This document shows positions 24,357 through 32,699 of a stretch of DNA of 64,000 nucleotides, piece by piece. Below the pieces are notes generated by a model, which had not been told where the DNA came from, made no database searches, and worked only from the letters and a program-made list of their open reading frames with translations. The stretch is from Thioalkalivibrio paradoxus ARh 1 (GTDB lineage: Bacteria; Pseudomonadota; Gammaproteobacteria; Ectothiorhodospirales; Ectothiorhodospiraceae): assembly GCF_000227685.2 (NCBI RefSeq), contig NZ_CP007029.1, positions 1,400,501-1,464,500 on the forward strand. The letters are read 5' to 3'. A program made the translations under genes and the position numbers. Position 1 is the stretch's first letter, and each line of letters begins with the position of its first letter.

Positions 24357-24883
24357 GACTCGGCCTCCAGTTTTCGGTATAGGGGAAGGATCTCGTTCTC
24401 GATGATTTCGGGCGTGATCATTCCGATATGCTTGAAGCGGATCATCCCGTGACGGTCCATCAGGAACGTCTCGGGGGTTGCGTACACGCCCCAGTCGATC
24501 CCGACCAGGCCGCTCTCGTCGAAGCCGATCGCGTCGTAGGGGTCGCCGAACTGCGCGAGGAAGCGCAGAGCGTCGGAACGCGTGTCCTTGTAGTTCAACC
24601 CGTACACCGGTACTCCGGCGCGCCGCAGTTCGGCGAGCATCGGATGTTCCTGGCGGCAGGTCACGCACCACGACGCCCAGACGTTCAGCAGCGCCGGCTT
24701 GCCGAGCATCTCGGTACTGGCAAACCGGGTTTCGGGGTCGCGCAGTTCCGGCAAGTCGAACTGCGGGGCCTCGCGGCCGATCAACGGGGAGGGCAGGGCC
24801 CGGGGATCCAGGCTCAGTCCCACCCACAACAGCCCCACGAGCGCGAAGAACGCGACCAGCGGGAGCACGAAGCGGAGTCTCAT
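24353..24883 (-). CDS. ccmG: Thiol:disulfide interchange protein CcmG (DsbE)
   Basis: A 176-residue membrane-tethered periplasmic thioredoxin-like protein that keeps CcmH or apocytochrome cysteines reduced. N-terminal helix (about 4-24), then the thioredoxin fold with active site WASWCVTCRQEHP and the CcmG-type residues GLNYKDTRSDALRFL and VYATPETFLMDRHG (cis-Pro). It lies 119 bp downstream of ccmF, the only sizeable gap inside the operon besides small ones. Confidence 0.95.
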   Translation of the reverse strand: MRLRFVLPLVAFFALVGLLWVGLSLDPRALPSPLIGREAPQFDLPELRDPETRFASTEMLGKPALLNVWASWCVTCRQEHPMLAELRRAGVPVYGLNYKDTRSDALRFLAQFGDPYDAIGFDESGLVGIDWGVYATPETFLMDRHGMIRFKHIGMITPEIIENEILPLYRKLEAES

Positions 24884-25002
24884 TTCTGCAAATCCTCCTC
24901 AGGCAGCCCTGGCCGGAGACTGGCCAGGGCTGTTCTGCGATTGCCGGCACCCACAAGGGTGGGGGACGGATCAGGGTATAGACGCACCGGGTAGGGCATC
25001 GT

Positions 25003-27015
25003 TCAACCCGCCGATGCCGCCGACGGTCTGCCCGCGGTGTCGGCGCTATCGTCGGGCAGATCCTCTTCGCGGCGCACGCGCACGCGGTAGCGGCGGTCGG
25101 TGGCTGCCAGGAAGCCGCCCAGGCCCATCAGCACCGCGCCGGTCCAGATCCAGTTCATGTACGGCTTGTAGTAGACCCGCATCACCCAGGCATCGCTGCC
25201 CAGCGGCTCGCCCATGTTCACGTACAGATCCCGGAACAGCCCCCGGTGCAGCGAGGTGTGCGCCATCGGCATGTCCTGGCTGAAATAGTCGCGCATCTGC
25301 GGGCGCAGCGTCGCCAGCTGCCGGCCGTCCTCGCGGAACACCGCGACCGTTGCCTGTTCGGCGGTGTAGTTCGGACCGTCCACGGTTTCCAACCGATCGA
25401 GCCGGAACGCATAGCCGCCGACCTCGACCGTCTCGCCCACCGCCATGCGCACGTCGCGCTCGTCGTCGTAGCCGATCACGAAGGTCACGCCGATCACCAG
25501 CAATGCGACGCCGATGTGCGCGATCTGCATGCCGGCGTAGCTGCGCCCGAGCCGCTGGACCCGGGTGCCGAAGCCCTGCGTGCTGCCCGGGCGCCGGCGC
25601 AGGCGCTCGACCACGTCCTTCAGCGCCGAGCCGAGGATCCACAGCCCCAGGAAGGTACCCATCCCGGCAAGCAGCGACCAGCTGCCGACCGCCAGCGGCC
25701 AGAGCATCCCGAACACCAGGCTGAACCCGAGGATCCAGCGCAGCCGCCACAGCTGCTCGGTCGGGCTGTCCTGCTTCCAGCGCAGCCGCGGCCCGAACCC
25801 GAGCAACAGCAGCAGCGGCAGCATCAACGGCAGGAACACCGCCTCGAAGTACGGCGGGCCGACCGAGATCTTGCCCAGGCCGAACGCGTCGAGGAACAAG
25901 GGGTACAGCGTGCCCAGCAGCACCGCCGCCGCGGACACCGCCAGCAGCACGTTGTTGGTCAGCAGCGCCGACTCGCGCGAGACCAGCCCGAAGCTGCCGC
26001 CGAGGCCGACCTTGCCCGCGCGCCAGGCGAACAGCGTCAGCGAGCCGGCGACGACCACCGCCATGAAGCCGAGCAGGTACAGCCCGCGGTCGGGGTCGAC
26101 CGCGAACGCGTGCACCGAGGTCAACACCCCGGAACGCACCAGGAACGCACCCAGCAGCACCAGCGAGAAGGTCAGGATCGCGAGCATCACGGTCCAGTTC
26201 TTGAACCCGCCGCGCTTCTCGGTCACCGCCAGCGAGTGCAGCAGCGCGGTACCCATCAGCCAGGGCAGGAACGACGCGTTCTCGACCGGATCCCAGAACC
26301 ACCAGCCGCCCCAGCCCAGCACGTAGTACGCCCACCAGCTCCCGAGCCCGATGCCGAGCGTCAGAAACGCCCAGGCGACCGCGGTCCAGGGCCGCGACCA
26401 GCGCGCCCAGGCCGCGTCGAGCCGGCCGCCGATCAGCGCGGCAATCGCGAACGCGAACGCGACCGAGAAGCCGACATAGCCCATGTACAACATCGGCGGG
26501 TGGAAGATCAGCCCCGGATCCTGCAGCATCGGGTTGAGATCGCGCCCTTCCATCGCCGCCGGCAGCAGGCGCTCGAACGGGCTCGAGGTGAACAGGGTGA
26601 AGCCGATGAAGCCGATCGCGACCAGGCCCATCACCCCGAGCACCCGCGCCAGCACCTCGCGCGGCAGGCTGCGGCTGAAGGTCGCGACCGCCGCACTCCA
26701 CAGGCTCAGGATCAGCACCCACAAGAGCAGCGAGCCCTCGTGCCCGCCCCAGACCCCGGAAATCTTGTACTGGGTCGGCAACAGCGAGTTCGAGTGCGTC
26801 GCGACATAGCGCAGCGAGAAGTCGTCGGTGACGAAGGCGTAGGTCAATGCCGCGTAGGCGAGCGCGATGAAGAACAGCTGCCCGAACGCGGCGCTGCGCC
26901 CCACCGCCATCAGCGCGACGTCGCCGCGCGCGGCCCCGATCAGCGGCAGCGTGCCTTGCGCAATCGCCAGCAGCAGCGCCAGGATCAGCGCAAACAGTCC
27001 AAGCTCGGCCACCAT
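25003..27015 (-). CDS. ccmF: Heme lyase subunit CcmF
   Basis: A 670-residue polytopic membrane protein, core of the cytochrome c heme ligase with CcmH and CcmI. It carries the tryptophan-rich WWD motif GWGGWWFWDPVENASFLPW and many membrane helices; GGHEGSLLLWVLILSLW is also typical. A periplasmic loop near the C-terminus precedes the last helix (PYMNWIWTGAVLMGLGGFLA). It starts three bases after the ccmE stop. Length is normal (about 650). Confidence 0.97.
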   Translation of the reverse strand: MVAELGLFALILALLLAIAQGTLPLIGAARGDVALMAVGRSAAFGQLFFIALAYAALTYAFVTDDFSLRYVATHSNSLLPTQYKISGVWGGHEGSLLLWVLILSLWSAAVATFSRSLPREVLARVLGVMGLVAIGFIGFTLFTSSPFERLLPAAMEGRDLNPMLQDPGLIFHPPMLYMGYVGFSVAFAFAIAALIGGRLDAAWARWSRPWTAVAWAFLTLGIGLGSWWAYYVLGWGGWWFWDPVENASFLPWLMGTALLHSLAVTEKRGGFKNWTVMLAILTFSLVLLGAFLVRSGVLTSVHAFAVDPDRGLYLLGFMAVVVAGSLTLFAWRAGKVGLGGSFGLVSRESALLTNNVLLAVSAAAVLLGTLYPLFLDAFGLGKISVGPPYFEAVFLPLMLPLLLLLGFGPRLRWKQDSPTEQLWRLRWILGFSLVFGMLWPLAVGSWSLLAGMGTFLGLWILGSALKDVVERLRRRPGSTQGFGTRVQRLGRSYAGMQIAHIGVALLVIGVTFVIGYDDERDVRMAVGETVEVGGYAFRLDRLETVDGPNYTAEQATVAVFREDGRQLATLRPQMRDYFSQDMPMAHTSLHRGLFRDLYVNMGEPLGSDAWVMRVYYKPYMNWIWTGAVLMGLGGFLAATDRRYRVRVRREEDLPDDSADTAGRPSAASAG

Positions 27016-27018
27016 GCC

Positions 27019-27528
27019 TCAGTACCCCCCGGAATAGCCGCCGGGGGTGCCGCCGGGATGGCCGTCCACCGCCCCGCCGGCATCGCCGACCGTGCGCGCC
27101 TGCTCACGCTGCGCGCGCTTGATCGCCTCCGCCGCCTCCGGCGGCATGTAGGTCTCGTCGTGGCGCGCCATCACCTGGCTCGCCTTGAACACCCCGCCGT
27201 CCTGCAGGCTGCCCACCGCGACCACGCCCTGACCCTCGCGGAACAGGTTCGGCAAAATCCCGTGATACACCACCGGCACCGCCACCGCGGTGTCGGTGAC
27301 CCGGAAATGCACCGTCACGCCGTCCTCGCCCCGCTGCACGCTGCCGTCCTCGACCAGCCCGCCAATCCGGAACGTCCGCTCCATCGGCACGATGTCGGCG
27401 ACGATGTCCGAAGGCGTGTAGAAAAACACCAGATTGTCCCGAAAGGCGTTGAGCACCAGCCCCGCCACCACCGCCAGACTGGCCAGCCCCCCGGCCACCA
27501 GCAACAACCGCTTCTGCCGCGTCTTCAT
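27019..27528 (-). CDS. ccmE: Heme chaperone CcmE
   Basis: A 169-residue periplasmic heme chaperone that binds heme covalently through a His. Membrane anchor (about 7-28), OB-fold domain (FRIGGLVEDGSVQRGEDGVTV), and the heme motif ARHDETYMPPEA, an HxxxY motif with the covalent His. The tail is Gly-rich (GGAVDGHPGGTPGGYSGGY), longer than usual and probably disordered. The ATG at 27526-27528 overlaps the ccmD TGA. Confidence 0.95.
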   Translation of the reverse strand: MKTRQKRLLLVAGGLASLAVVAGLVLNAFRDNLVFFYTPSDIVADIVPMERTFRIGGLVEDGSVQRGEDGVTVHFRVTDTAVAVPVVYHGILPNLFREGQGVVAVGSLQDGGVFKASQVMARHDETYMPPEAAEAIKRAQREQARTVGDAGGAVDGHPGGTPGGYSGGY

Positions 27529-27695
27529 CGCGTACCCTCCTGCTCGTTCAACCGGGCCATGCGCTTGAGCCAGCCCACCAGACTGCGCCGGCGATAGCGC
27601 AACTGCACCAGCTCCACCAGCAACAGCCCGGCCATCACCAAATACGAGCCCCAGACATAGGGCGCATACCCGCCCATCGCCAGAAACTCCATCAT
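27525..27695 (-). CDS. ccmD: Heme exporter protein CcmD
   Basis: A 56-residue single-span membrane protein beginning MMEFLAMGGYAPYVWGSY and ending in a basic tail (LRYRRRSLVGWLKRMARL). This is the classic CcmD pattern: a short N-terminus, the GYAxYVWxSY motif, one helix and a positive cytoplasmic end. CcmD helps release holo-CcmE from the CcmABC complex. The start overlaps the ccmC stop (ATGA), the stop overlaps the ccmE start (ATGA). Confidence 0.9.
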   Translation of the reverse strand: MMEFLAMGGYAPYVWGSYLVMAGLLLVELVQLRYRRRSLVGWLKRMARLNEQEGTR

Positions 27696-28441
27696 GTCTC
27701 ACCCTCCAGCCGTTCCCGTACCCAGCGCGCTCGACGCTCGCGCTCCAGCAACTCGATCCGCGCCCGCGCCAGCACCACCGCAATCGAATACATCCAGCAC
27801 GCCAGCACCATGATCAGCAAGGTCACGAACATGATCGTCGCCATCGTCGGCGCCTCGGTCACCGTGATCGACGCACCCTGGTGCAAGGTGTTCCACCACT
27901 GCACCGAGAAATAAATGATCGGCACGTTCACCACCCCCACCAGCGCCAGCACCGCACTCGCGTTCGCCGCCCGCTGGCGATCGTCGATCGCCGCATGCAA
28001 TGCCATGTAGCCGAGATACAAAAACAGCAGAATAAGTTCCGACGTCAGCCGTGCATCCCAGACCCAGTACACCCCCCAGGTCGGCCGCCCCCACAATGCG
28101 CCGGTCCACAACGCCAGGAACGTGAACAACGCACCCGTCGGCGCAATCGCCTTCGCCATCACCTCCGCCATCTTGATCCGCCAGATCAGCCCGATCCCGG
28201 CATAGACCGCCATCAATACGTACAAAAACATCGACATCCACGCCGTCGGCACGTGAATGTAGATGATCCGGTAACTGTCCCCCTGCTGATAATCCGGCGG
28301 CGCCACCACCAGTCCCAGATACAGCCCCGCCGCGAACAGCAGCACCGTCAGCCCGGCAAACCACGGAATCAACCGCCCCGCCAGATCGTAGAAATTCGCC
28401 GGCGCCGTGAACCGGAACCACTGGATACCCCTTTCCGACAC
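27692..28441 (-). CDS. ccmC: Heme exporter membrane protein CcmC
   Basis: A 249-residue six-helix membrane protein that loads heme on CcmE. The WWD-type motif appears as GRPTWGVYWVWDARLTSELIL, flanked by the His pairs of the heme site (IIYIHVPTAWMSMF; VQWWNTLHQGASI). I chose the GTG at 28441 because GGAGG lies seven bases upstream and the frame before it has no membrane character and would overlap ccmB. It lies 13 bases after ccmB. Confidence 0.95.
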   Translation of the reverse strand: MSERGIQWFRFTAPANFYDLAGRLIPWFAGLTVLLFAAGLYLGLVVAPPDYQQGDSYRIIYIHVPTAWMSMFLYVLMAVYAGIGLIWRIKMAEVMAKAIAPTGALFTFLALWTGALWGRPTWGVYWVWDARLTSELILLFLYLGYMALHAAIDDRQRAANASAVLALVGVVNVPIIYFSVQWWNTLHQGASITVTEAPTMATIMFVTLLIMVLACWMYSIAVVLARARIELLERERRARWVRERLEGET

Positions 28442-28454
28442 GTCGGTACCTCCG

Positions 28455-29123
28455 TCAGTCGAGCATGATGCGCAGCGCCGCGGCAGTCGCCCAGGGCGTT
28501 GCGAACAGGGCAAAGGCGAGCAATGCGCCGAGCAGCGACAGGTGCGCCTGGGCGCTTGCGCCGTGCATCACCGCGTCGACCGCGCCGGAGCCGAGAATCA
28601 GCGGCGGTACGTACAGCGGCAGGATCAGCAGCGCGATCAGCACGCCGCCGCCGCGCAACCCCAGGGTGAGTGCGGCCCCGATCGCGCCGATCAGGCTCAG
28701 AATCGGCGTGCCCAATAGCAGGGCCAGCATCAGAATCAGGATTTCTTCGGCGCCGAGATTGAGCTGCAGCGCGAGCAGCGGCGAGATCAGCACCAGGGGC
28801 AACCCGGTAATCAGCCAGTGTCCGGCCGTCTTGGTCAGCACGAGCAGCCCCAGAGGCTCCGGGACCAGCAGCAATTGCTCCAGGCTGCCGTCGCGATAGT
28901 CGTCCGAGAACAGGCGCTCCAGCGAAAGCATCGTCGCCAGCAGCGCCGCGACCCAGAGCACCCCGGGCGCGAGCGTGCGCAGGAACTCGGGATCGGGCCC
29001 GACCCCCAGCGGGAACAGCGAGACGACGACCACGAAAAAGCCGACCACGGTCAGTGCATCCTGCGGCCGGCGCAACGCCAGGGTCAGGTCGCGCCGCAGC
29101 AGGGCGAACACGGATCGAAACAT
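28455..29123 (-). CDS. ccmB: Heme exporter membrane protein CcmB
   Basis: A 222-residue six-helix ABC-type membrane subunit partnering CcmA. FRSVFALLRRDLTLALRRP at the N-terminus, then LERLFSDDYRDGSLEQLLL, which is characteristic of the family, and LILPLYVPPLILGSGA. It starts four bases after the ccmA stop. ATP hydrolysis by CcmAB is used to release holo-CcmE from CcmC. Confidence 0.95.
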   Translation of the reverse strand: MFRSVFALLRRDLTLALRRPQDALTVVGFFVVVVSLFPLGVGPDPEFLRTLAPGVLWVAALLATMLSLERLFSDDYRDGSLEQLLLVPEPLGLLVLTKTAGHWLITGLPLVLISPLLALQLNLGAEEILILMLALLLGTPILSLIGAIGAALTLGLRGGGVLIALLILPLYVPPLILGSGAVDAVMHGASAQAHLSLLGALLAFALFATPWATAAALRIMLD

Positions 29124-29127
29124 CAGT

Positions 29128-29772
29128 TTACCCGAGATGCAGGTTGTGACAGTCGCCGTCGATGTCGACAGCCTGATGGGTGGTGATCACGATCATCCCG
29201 CGCCGGGCGAGATGGGTTTCGATCGAGGCGCGCAACACCTCGATGACCTGGACATCGAGCGCCGCGTAGGGTTCGTCCAGGATCCACAGCGGCCGTTGCT
29301 CAAGCAGCAGTCGGGCAAGCGCCACCCGGCGCTTCTGGCCCTGGGACAGAAACCGGATCGGCAGATCCTCGTACCCCGCGAGCCCAATGCGTTCCAGCAT
29401 TCCGAGCGCGGTATCGCGATCGGTGGCGTGCCCCCCGATACGGCCGGCGCTGGTAATGTTTTCGGTCGCAGAGAGGTCGTCCTTCAACGCATTGAGATGC
29501 CCGAGATAGCCGAGGCAGGAACCCGTGCCGCCGTCCACCGACTGGATCGGTTCCTCGCCCCAGAACACCTGGCCTTCCGCCGGGCGCGAGAGACCGCTCA
29601 AAATGCGGAGCAGGCTGGTCTTGCCGCTGCCATTGCGCCCGGAAACCTGCAGCAACTGGCCCGGCGAAAGCGTGAAACTAAGATGTTCGAACAGGCGGCG
29701 ATCTCCGCGTTCGGCCGCGAGATCGACAGCGCGAAAAGTCCTGTCGGCCATGGAGGTCTGTTCAGCAGTCAC
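29128..29772 (-). CDS. ccmA: Heme exporter ATPase CcmA
   Basis: A 214-residue ABC ATPase. Walker [13 protein letters not shown] (about 44-55), signature LSQGQKRRVALARLLL, Walker B LWILDEPYAAL and H-loop ITTHQ. Two starts are possible: a GTG at 29772 with a CAGGGG site, or an ATG at 29751 that lacks a purine-rich site; I favour the GTG. It is the first gene of the ccmABCDEFGHI operon, about 250 bp downstream of the hexaheme cytochrome gene and separated from it by a terminator-like hairpin. Confidence 0.94.
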   Translation of the reverse strand: MTAEQTSMADRTFRAVDLAAERGDRRLFEHLSFTLSPGQLLQVSGRNGSGKTSLLRILSGLSRPAEGQVFWGEEPIQSVDGGTGSCLGYLGHLNALKDDLSATENITSAGRIGGHATDRDTALGMLERIGLAGYEDLPIRFLSQGQKRRVALARLLLEQRPLWILDEPYAALDVQVIEVLRASIETHLARRGMIVITTHQAVDIDGDCHNLHLG

Positions 29773-29956
29773 GCGGCCCCTGGGGTCTGGTTATGTGCAT
29801 CTGCAAGCGCCGGCATTCTGCCCGATCAGGCGCCGGGGCGGTTCTCGGGGGCAGCTACGGACACGAATTCGGTCGCTAGTGTCTCAGATTCTGCTCCGGA
29901 ATCAAGGTGGGTAGACCCGACGGGTCGCTTCTCGTTCCGCCTCCGGAAACAGAAAG

Positions 29957-29974
29957 GGGCCGTTGCCGGCCCCC
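29957..29974 (-). terminator. Rho-independent terminator after the hexaheme cytochrome gene
   Basis: On the minus strand GGGGCCGGCAACGGCCCC is followed by TTTCTGTTT. It lies about 55 bases after the cytochrome stop and upstream of ccmA, so the cytochrome transcript probably ends here and ccmA needs its own promoter in 29773-29956. Confidence 0.6.
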
Positions 29975-30027
29975 AAGATCGCGGTTCCTGGCGCGGGAAC
30001 CCGTGCCAGGATGCCGCAGGTCGAAAG

Positions 30028-31536
30028 CTAGAGCTTGGCCTCGTAGATGGCCATCAGGCGGGGCTCCAGCAGTTCCTCGTCGTCGGTGAGTTCCATGATC
30101 CGCGGCTTCATGCCCTCGAACACAAGGTTGTACAGCATTTCCGCGCGCACGACGGCTGGCTGCACCGGGATGTCGTAGCTGATCACCCGCCGCTCGTGCG
30201 GTTCGAGACGGGAATCCCGTCCGACCTGGGTGGCCACCGGCGGCATGGCCGGCTTGCCCTCGTCATCGGCCAGCTGGTAGAAGAGGTAGGCCTCCGGCGC
30301 CTCCTGCTGGGCGTGCGTCTCGAAGTTCTGCCACAGCACGTTGCCGGTGGCGTCGAGCGCAGTCACGCGGACCTGGATGTTCCGGAACGGCGCCCCGGTG
30401 GGCATCTTGTGCGGCAGCTGGTTCTGCATCACGACGTCGGCACGCACGCCGTCGCCATTCGCCTGCACATCGACGGTCAGCACCACCGCGCGGGCCAGCA
30501 TCGCCGGGTCATGACCGCCCCCCATGCTGTGGTTGGCGAAACCATCGGCGATCGGCATGTGGCAGGACTGGCAGGTCACCTGCGAGCCACTCTCCTCGAT
30601 TTCGTCGCCGGTGGCACACAGTGGCACGCCCTGCGGGTTGGGCCGCAGGTGATGGCAGCCGAGGCAGAGTTCCGAGCTGCGCATCATGCGCGGGTTGCCT
30701 TCCAGCGGCAGGGCTGCGGGAACGGCCTGGCCGAAGGCGTCGAGGGTGCCGGTCGGCAGGTGCGGATTGCTGGAGTTGCCCGGCTCCTGGAGCTTGTCGA
30801 ACGGGAAGCCGGTCGCCGCCTGAAGCTGATCCGAGGTCTCGTAGGCCAGGATCCCCAGGCGCAGGCCGCCTTCAGCCCGCCGCACGCCCTTGTAGCCCGA
30901 GATCTGATGGCAGGCGACGCAGTTCACGCCCTCGGCATAGGCGTCCTTCGCGTCGAGCTTGGTGACCTGGTCCTTCGCGGCGTTGGGCGCATGGCACTGC
31001 AGGCACACTGGAAAGCGCTGCGAGCGCTGATGCACCTGTCCTTCCTTGCGCGGATCGCCGACTTCCTGCCGGTACAGAAGTTCATGGATCGGATCCCGCA
31101 GCGCGGTGCTCTTCGCGTGCATCGAGCCCGACCATTGCCGGTAGATGTCTTCGTGGCAGCTCTGGCAGACGCTTGCCGAGATGTGATGAAGCGGACCCTC
31201 GATGTGCAGTTCCGCGGCCACCGGCTCGAGGCTGGCGTAGTACGCTGCCATGTGCACGAACTGCTCGTCGGTCATGTTCGCGCTGAGCGCGCCCATCGTC
31301 GCACTCTCGCGCTCACCCGTCTTGAACATGCGCATGGTGCGGATGAAGATGTCCTCCGACATCCCCGCCAGCGGCGGGTTGAGCGCCATGCCGACGCCTC
31401 CGGCGCCGTGACACGCCGCACAATACTGGTTGGCGAGTTCTTCGCCGGTCGCAACGTCGCCCTCGGGGAGGGCGTTGGATATTCCGGCCCAGCCCAGCAT
31501 GAGGCTCGCTGCGAATAACAGCACGCCTTGTTTCAT
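30028..31536 (-). CDS. Hexaheme cytochrome c: mono-heme domain fused to pentaheme c554-like domain
   Basis: A 502-residue exported cytochrome. A signal peptide (MKQGVLLFAASLMLGWAGISNA) precedes a class I mono-heme domain (YCAACHG near residue 39, with a Met-rich segment later) and then a larger domain with five further CxxCH motifs: VCQSCH, VCLQCH, NCVACH, LCLGCH and TCQSCH. Six hemes in total. The second domain resembles cytochrome c554-type multiheme proteins; the last 150 residues are heme-free beta-rich sequence (LPHKMPTGAPFRNIQVRVTAL) like the tail of other multiheme family members. AGGAGAGG precedes the ATG. It lies directly upstream of the ccm operon that would mature it. The electron donor and acceptor are not identifiable; a role in sulfur or nitrogen compound oxidation or reduction is a guess. 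Confidence 0.88.
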   Translation of the reverse strand: MKQGVLLFAASLMLGWAGISNALPEGDVATGEELANQYCAACHGAGGVGMALNPPLAGMSEDIFIRTMRMFKTGERESATMGALSANMTDEQFVHMAAYYASLEPVAAELHIEGPLHHISASVCQSCHEDIYRQWSGSMHAKSTALRDPIHELLYRQEVGDPRKEGQVHQRSQRFPVCLQCHAPNAAKDQVTKLDAKDAYAEGVNCVACHQISGYKGVRRAEGGLRLGILAYETSDQLQAATGFPFDKLQEPGNSSNPHLPTGTLDAFGQAVPAALPLEGNPRMMRSSELCLGCHHLRPNPQGVPLCATGDEIEESGSQVTCQSCHMPIADGFANHSMGGGHDPAMLARAVVLTVDVQANGDGVRADVVMQNQLPHKMPTGAPFRNIQVRVTALDATGNVLWQNFETHAQQEAPEAYLFYQLADDEGKPAMPPVATQVGRDSRLEPHERRVISYDIPVQPAVVRAEMLYNLVFEGMKPRIMELTDDEELLEPRLMAIYEAKL

Positions 31537-32000
31537 GATCCTCTCCTGTTGGTGTCGCTTTTGCTTGGTCTTGTCGGGTTTTCGATGTCTGGCGATGAAT
31601 CGCCAACCTCTACTTGCGTGGGATGCTGCGTCAGGGGCCCGGCAGATCGCACGCTACGCGCGAAAAAGACCGCAGCGGGACATCCCTGGTTGCTGGACGC
31701 CATCCGCCTACGGCCTGAGCATTGCCTGCGTCGGTCTCCTGAGTGCGAAGATCTACCCTTTCCGAAGTACCCCCTGCTGCATACCACCGGTGTATATAGG
31801 CCATGCCCGACCGGAAGTCGCGGATCGTTCGAAAAAATGGGCCAGAACGCCAGTGCTGGAATCATACCAGTCGAAATCCCGGGACGAGGGCGCGGAACGC
31901 GCGGGTGGCCCTGCACCCTGTTTGCAATCGGCCGCGCAGCCAAGTAGAACTCGCGGGCGCAGCGGGCGCGTGGCCTGGCGGTGACGAGAGAGGAACGGGC
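31537..32000. other. 464-bp divergent intergenic region
   Basis: No convincing gene. It separates the hexaheme cytochrome (minus) from the 32001 gene (plus). Around 31781-31800 there is an AT-richer patch with a palindromic CACCGGTG followed by TATATAGG, a possible promoter or operator; I could not align a confident -35. The rest is featureless to me. Confidence 0.5.
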
Positions 32001-32426
32001 ATGAAACAGAAGTCGAAGGGTGCACCCGGTATCCCGGGCTGGGCAAAGGTACTGATCACGGTCGTCGTGCTGGTCGGGGCAGCGGCGCTGATCTTCACGC
32101 AGTTGCCGCGTGGCGCGTTCTCGACCGACCTATCGCTGATCGGGCAGGGGAAACCCGTTGCGGTGGTCGCGCGCGACATCAGCTTCGTGGCCGGCGGCGA
32201 GGTAATGGACCTGATGAATACCGTCCGCCACGAATACGTCGATCGGATGGAGTTCCTCGTGGCGCATCTCGGGCGCCCCGAAGGGCAGGCCTTTGCCCGC
32301 AACTACGATGCGGCCGACGGCACGTTGGTGGTGTTTTCCGCCGATGGCACACCGGTGACCTCGGTGCGTGCACCCCGGACCGACGCCGAACTGCGCCGCG
32401 CGCTGGATTCCGCGATCTACCGTTGA
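32001..32426 (+). CDS. Membrane-anchored thioredoxin-like protein without cysteines
   Basis: A 141-residue protein with an N-terminal transmembrane anchor (about 13-35: WAKVLITVVVLVGAAALIF) and a periplasmic domain that looks like a thioredoxin fold: KPVAVVARDI, VDRMEFLVAHLG, DGTLVVFSADGTPVTSVRAP, ending in a helix. There is no cysteine in the protein, so it cannot be a thiol oxidoreductase. GAGAGAGGA precedes the ATG. It is divergent from the hexaheme cytochrome and upstream of the lactate dehydrogenase-like gene. The fold assignment is by pattern, the function is unknown. Confidence 0.6.
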   Translation: MKQKSKGAPGIPGWAKVLITVVVLVGAAALIFTQLPRGAFSTDLSLIGQGKPVAVVARDISFVAGGEVMDLMNTVRHEYVDRMEFLVAHLGRPEGQAFARNYDAADGTLVVFSADGTPVTSVRAPRTDAELRRALDSAIYR

Positions 32427-32561
32427 ACCTTGCTGCCCGCTGGCCGGTGGCCAGTGGTGGCGTTGCGGGCGGTGTGTTGCTGTGGCCGGAAATGGCGCTG
32501 ACGTGGCAGGCACAATGCCAAAGCGGTCGTTCCGGGTGCGCCGCTCTGGAGTGGGCGCCGT

Positions 32562-32570
32562 TGCTATACT
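32562..32570 (+). promoter_or_regulatory. Candidate extended -10 promoter (TGCTATACT)
   Basis: TATACT at 32565-32570 with the extended TG one base before it, about 130 bases upstream of the FAD/Fe-S dehydrogenase start. No good -35 at the usual spacing, consistent with an extended -10 type. Confidence 0.35.
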
Positions 32571-32699
32571 GCCGGGACGCTTCCGGCCGGGGTCTTCCGG
32601 CAGCCCGGTCGGGCGGGACCGCGCCTCGCCAGCCTGTGGCGATGGCGGAGGGTCGGCGGTCCCGACAGGCCCGTGCCGGGCGTCACGGGGGTGCGGGTG

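Noticed and set aside
25246-27597. 783-codon plus-strand open frame opposite ccmF and ccmE
   Set aside because: Antisense to clear membrane-protein genes; the composition (Gln/Arg/His-rich) is a by-product of GC-rich hydrophobic codons read backward.
28975-31518. 847-codon plus-strand open frame opposite ccmB, ccmA and the hexaheme cytochrome
   Set aside because: It spans several real genes, a terminator and a promoter region, without motifs.
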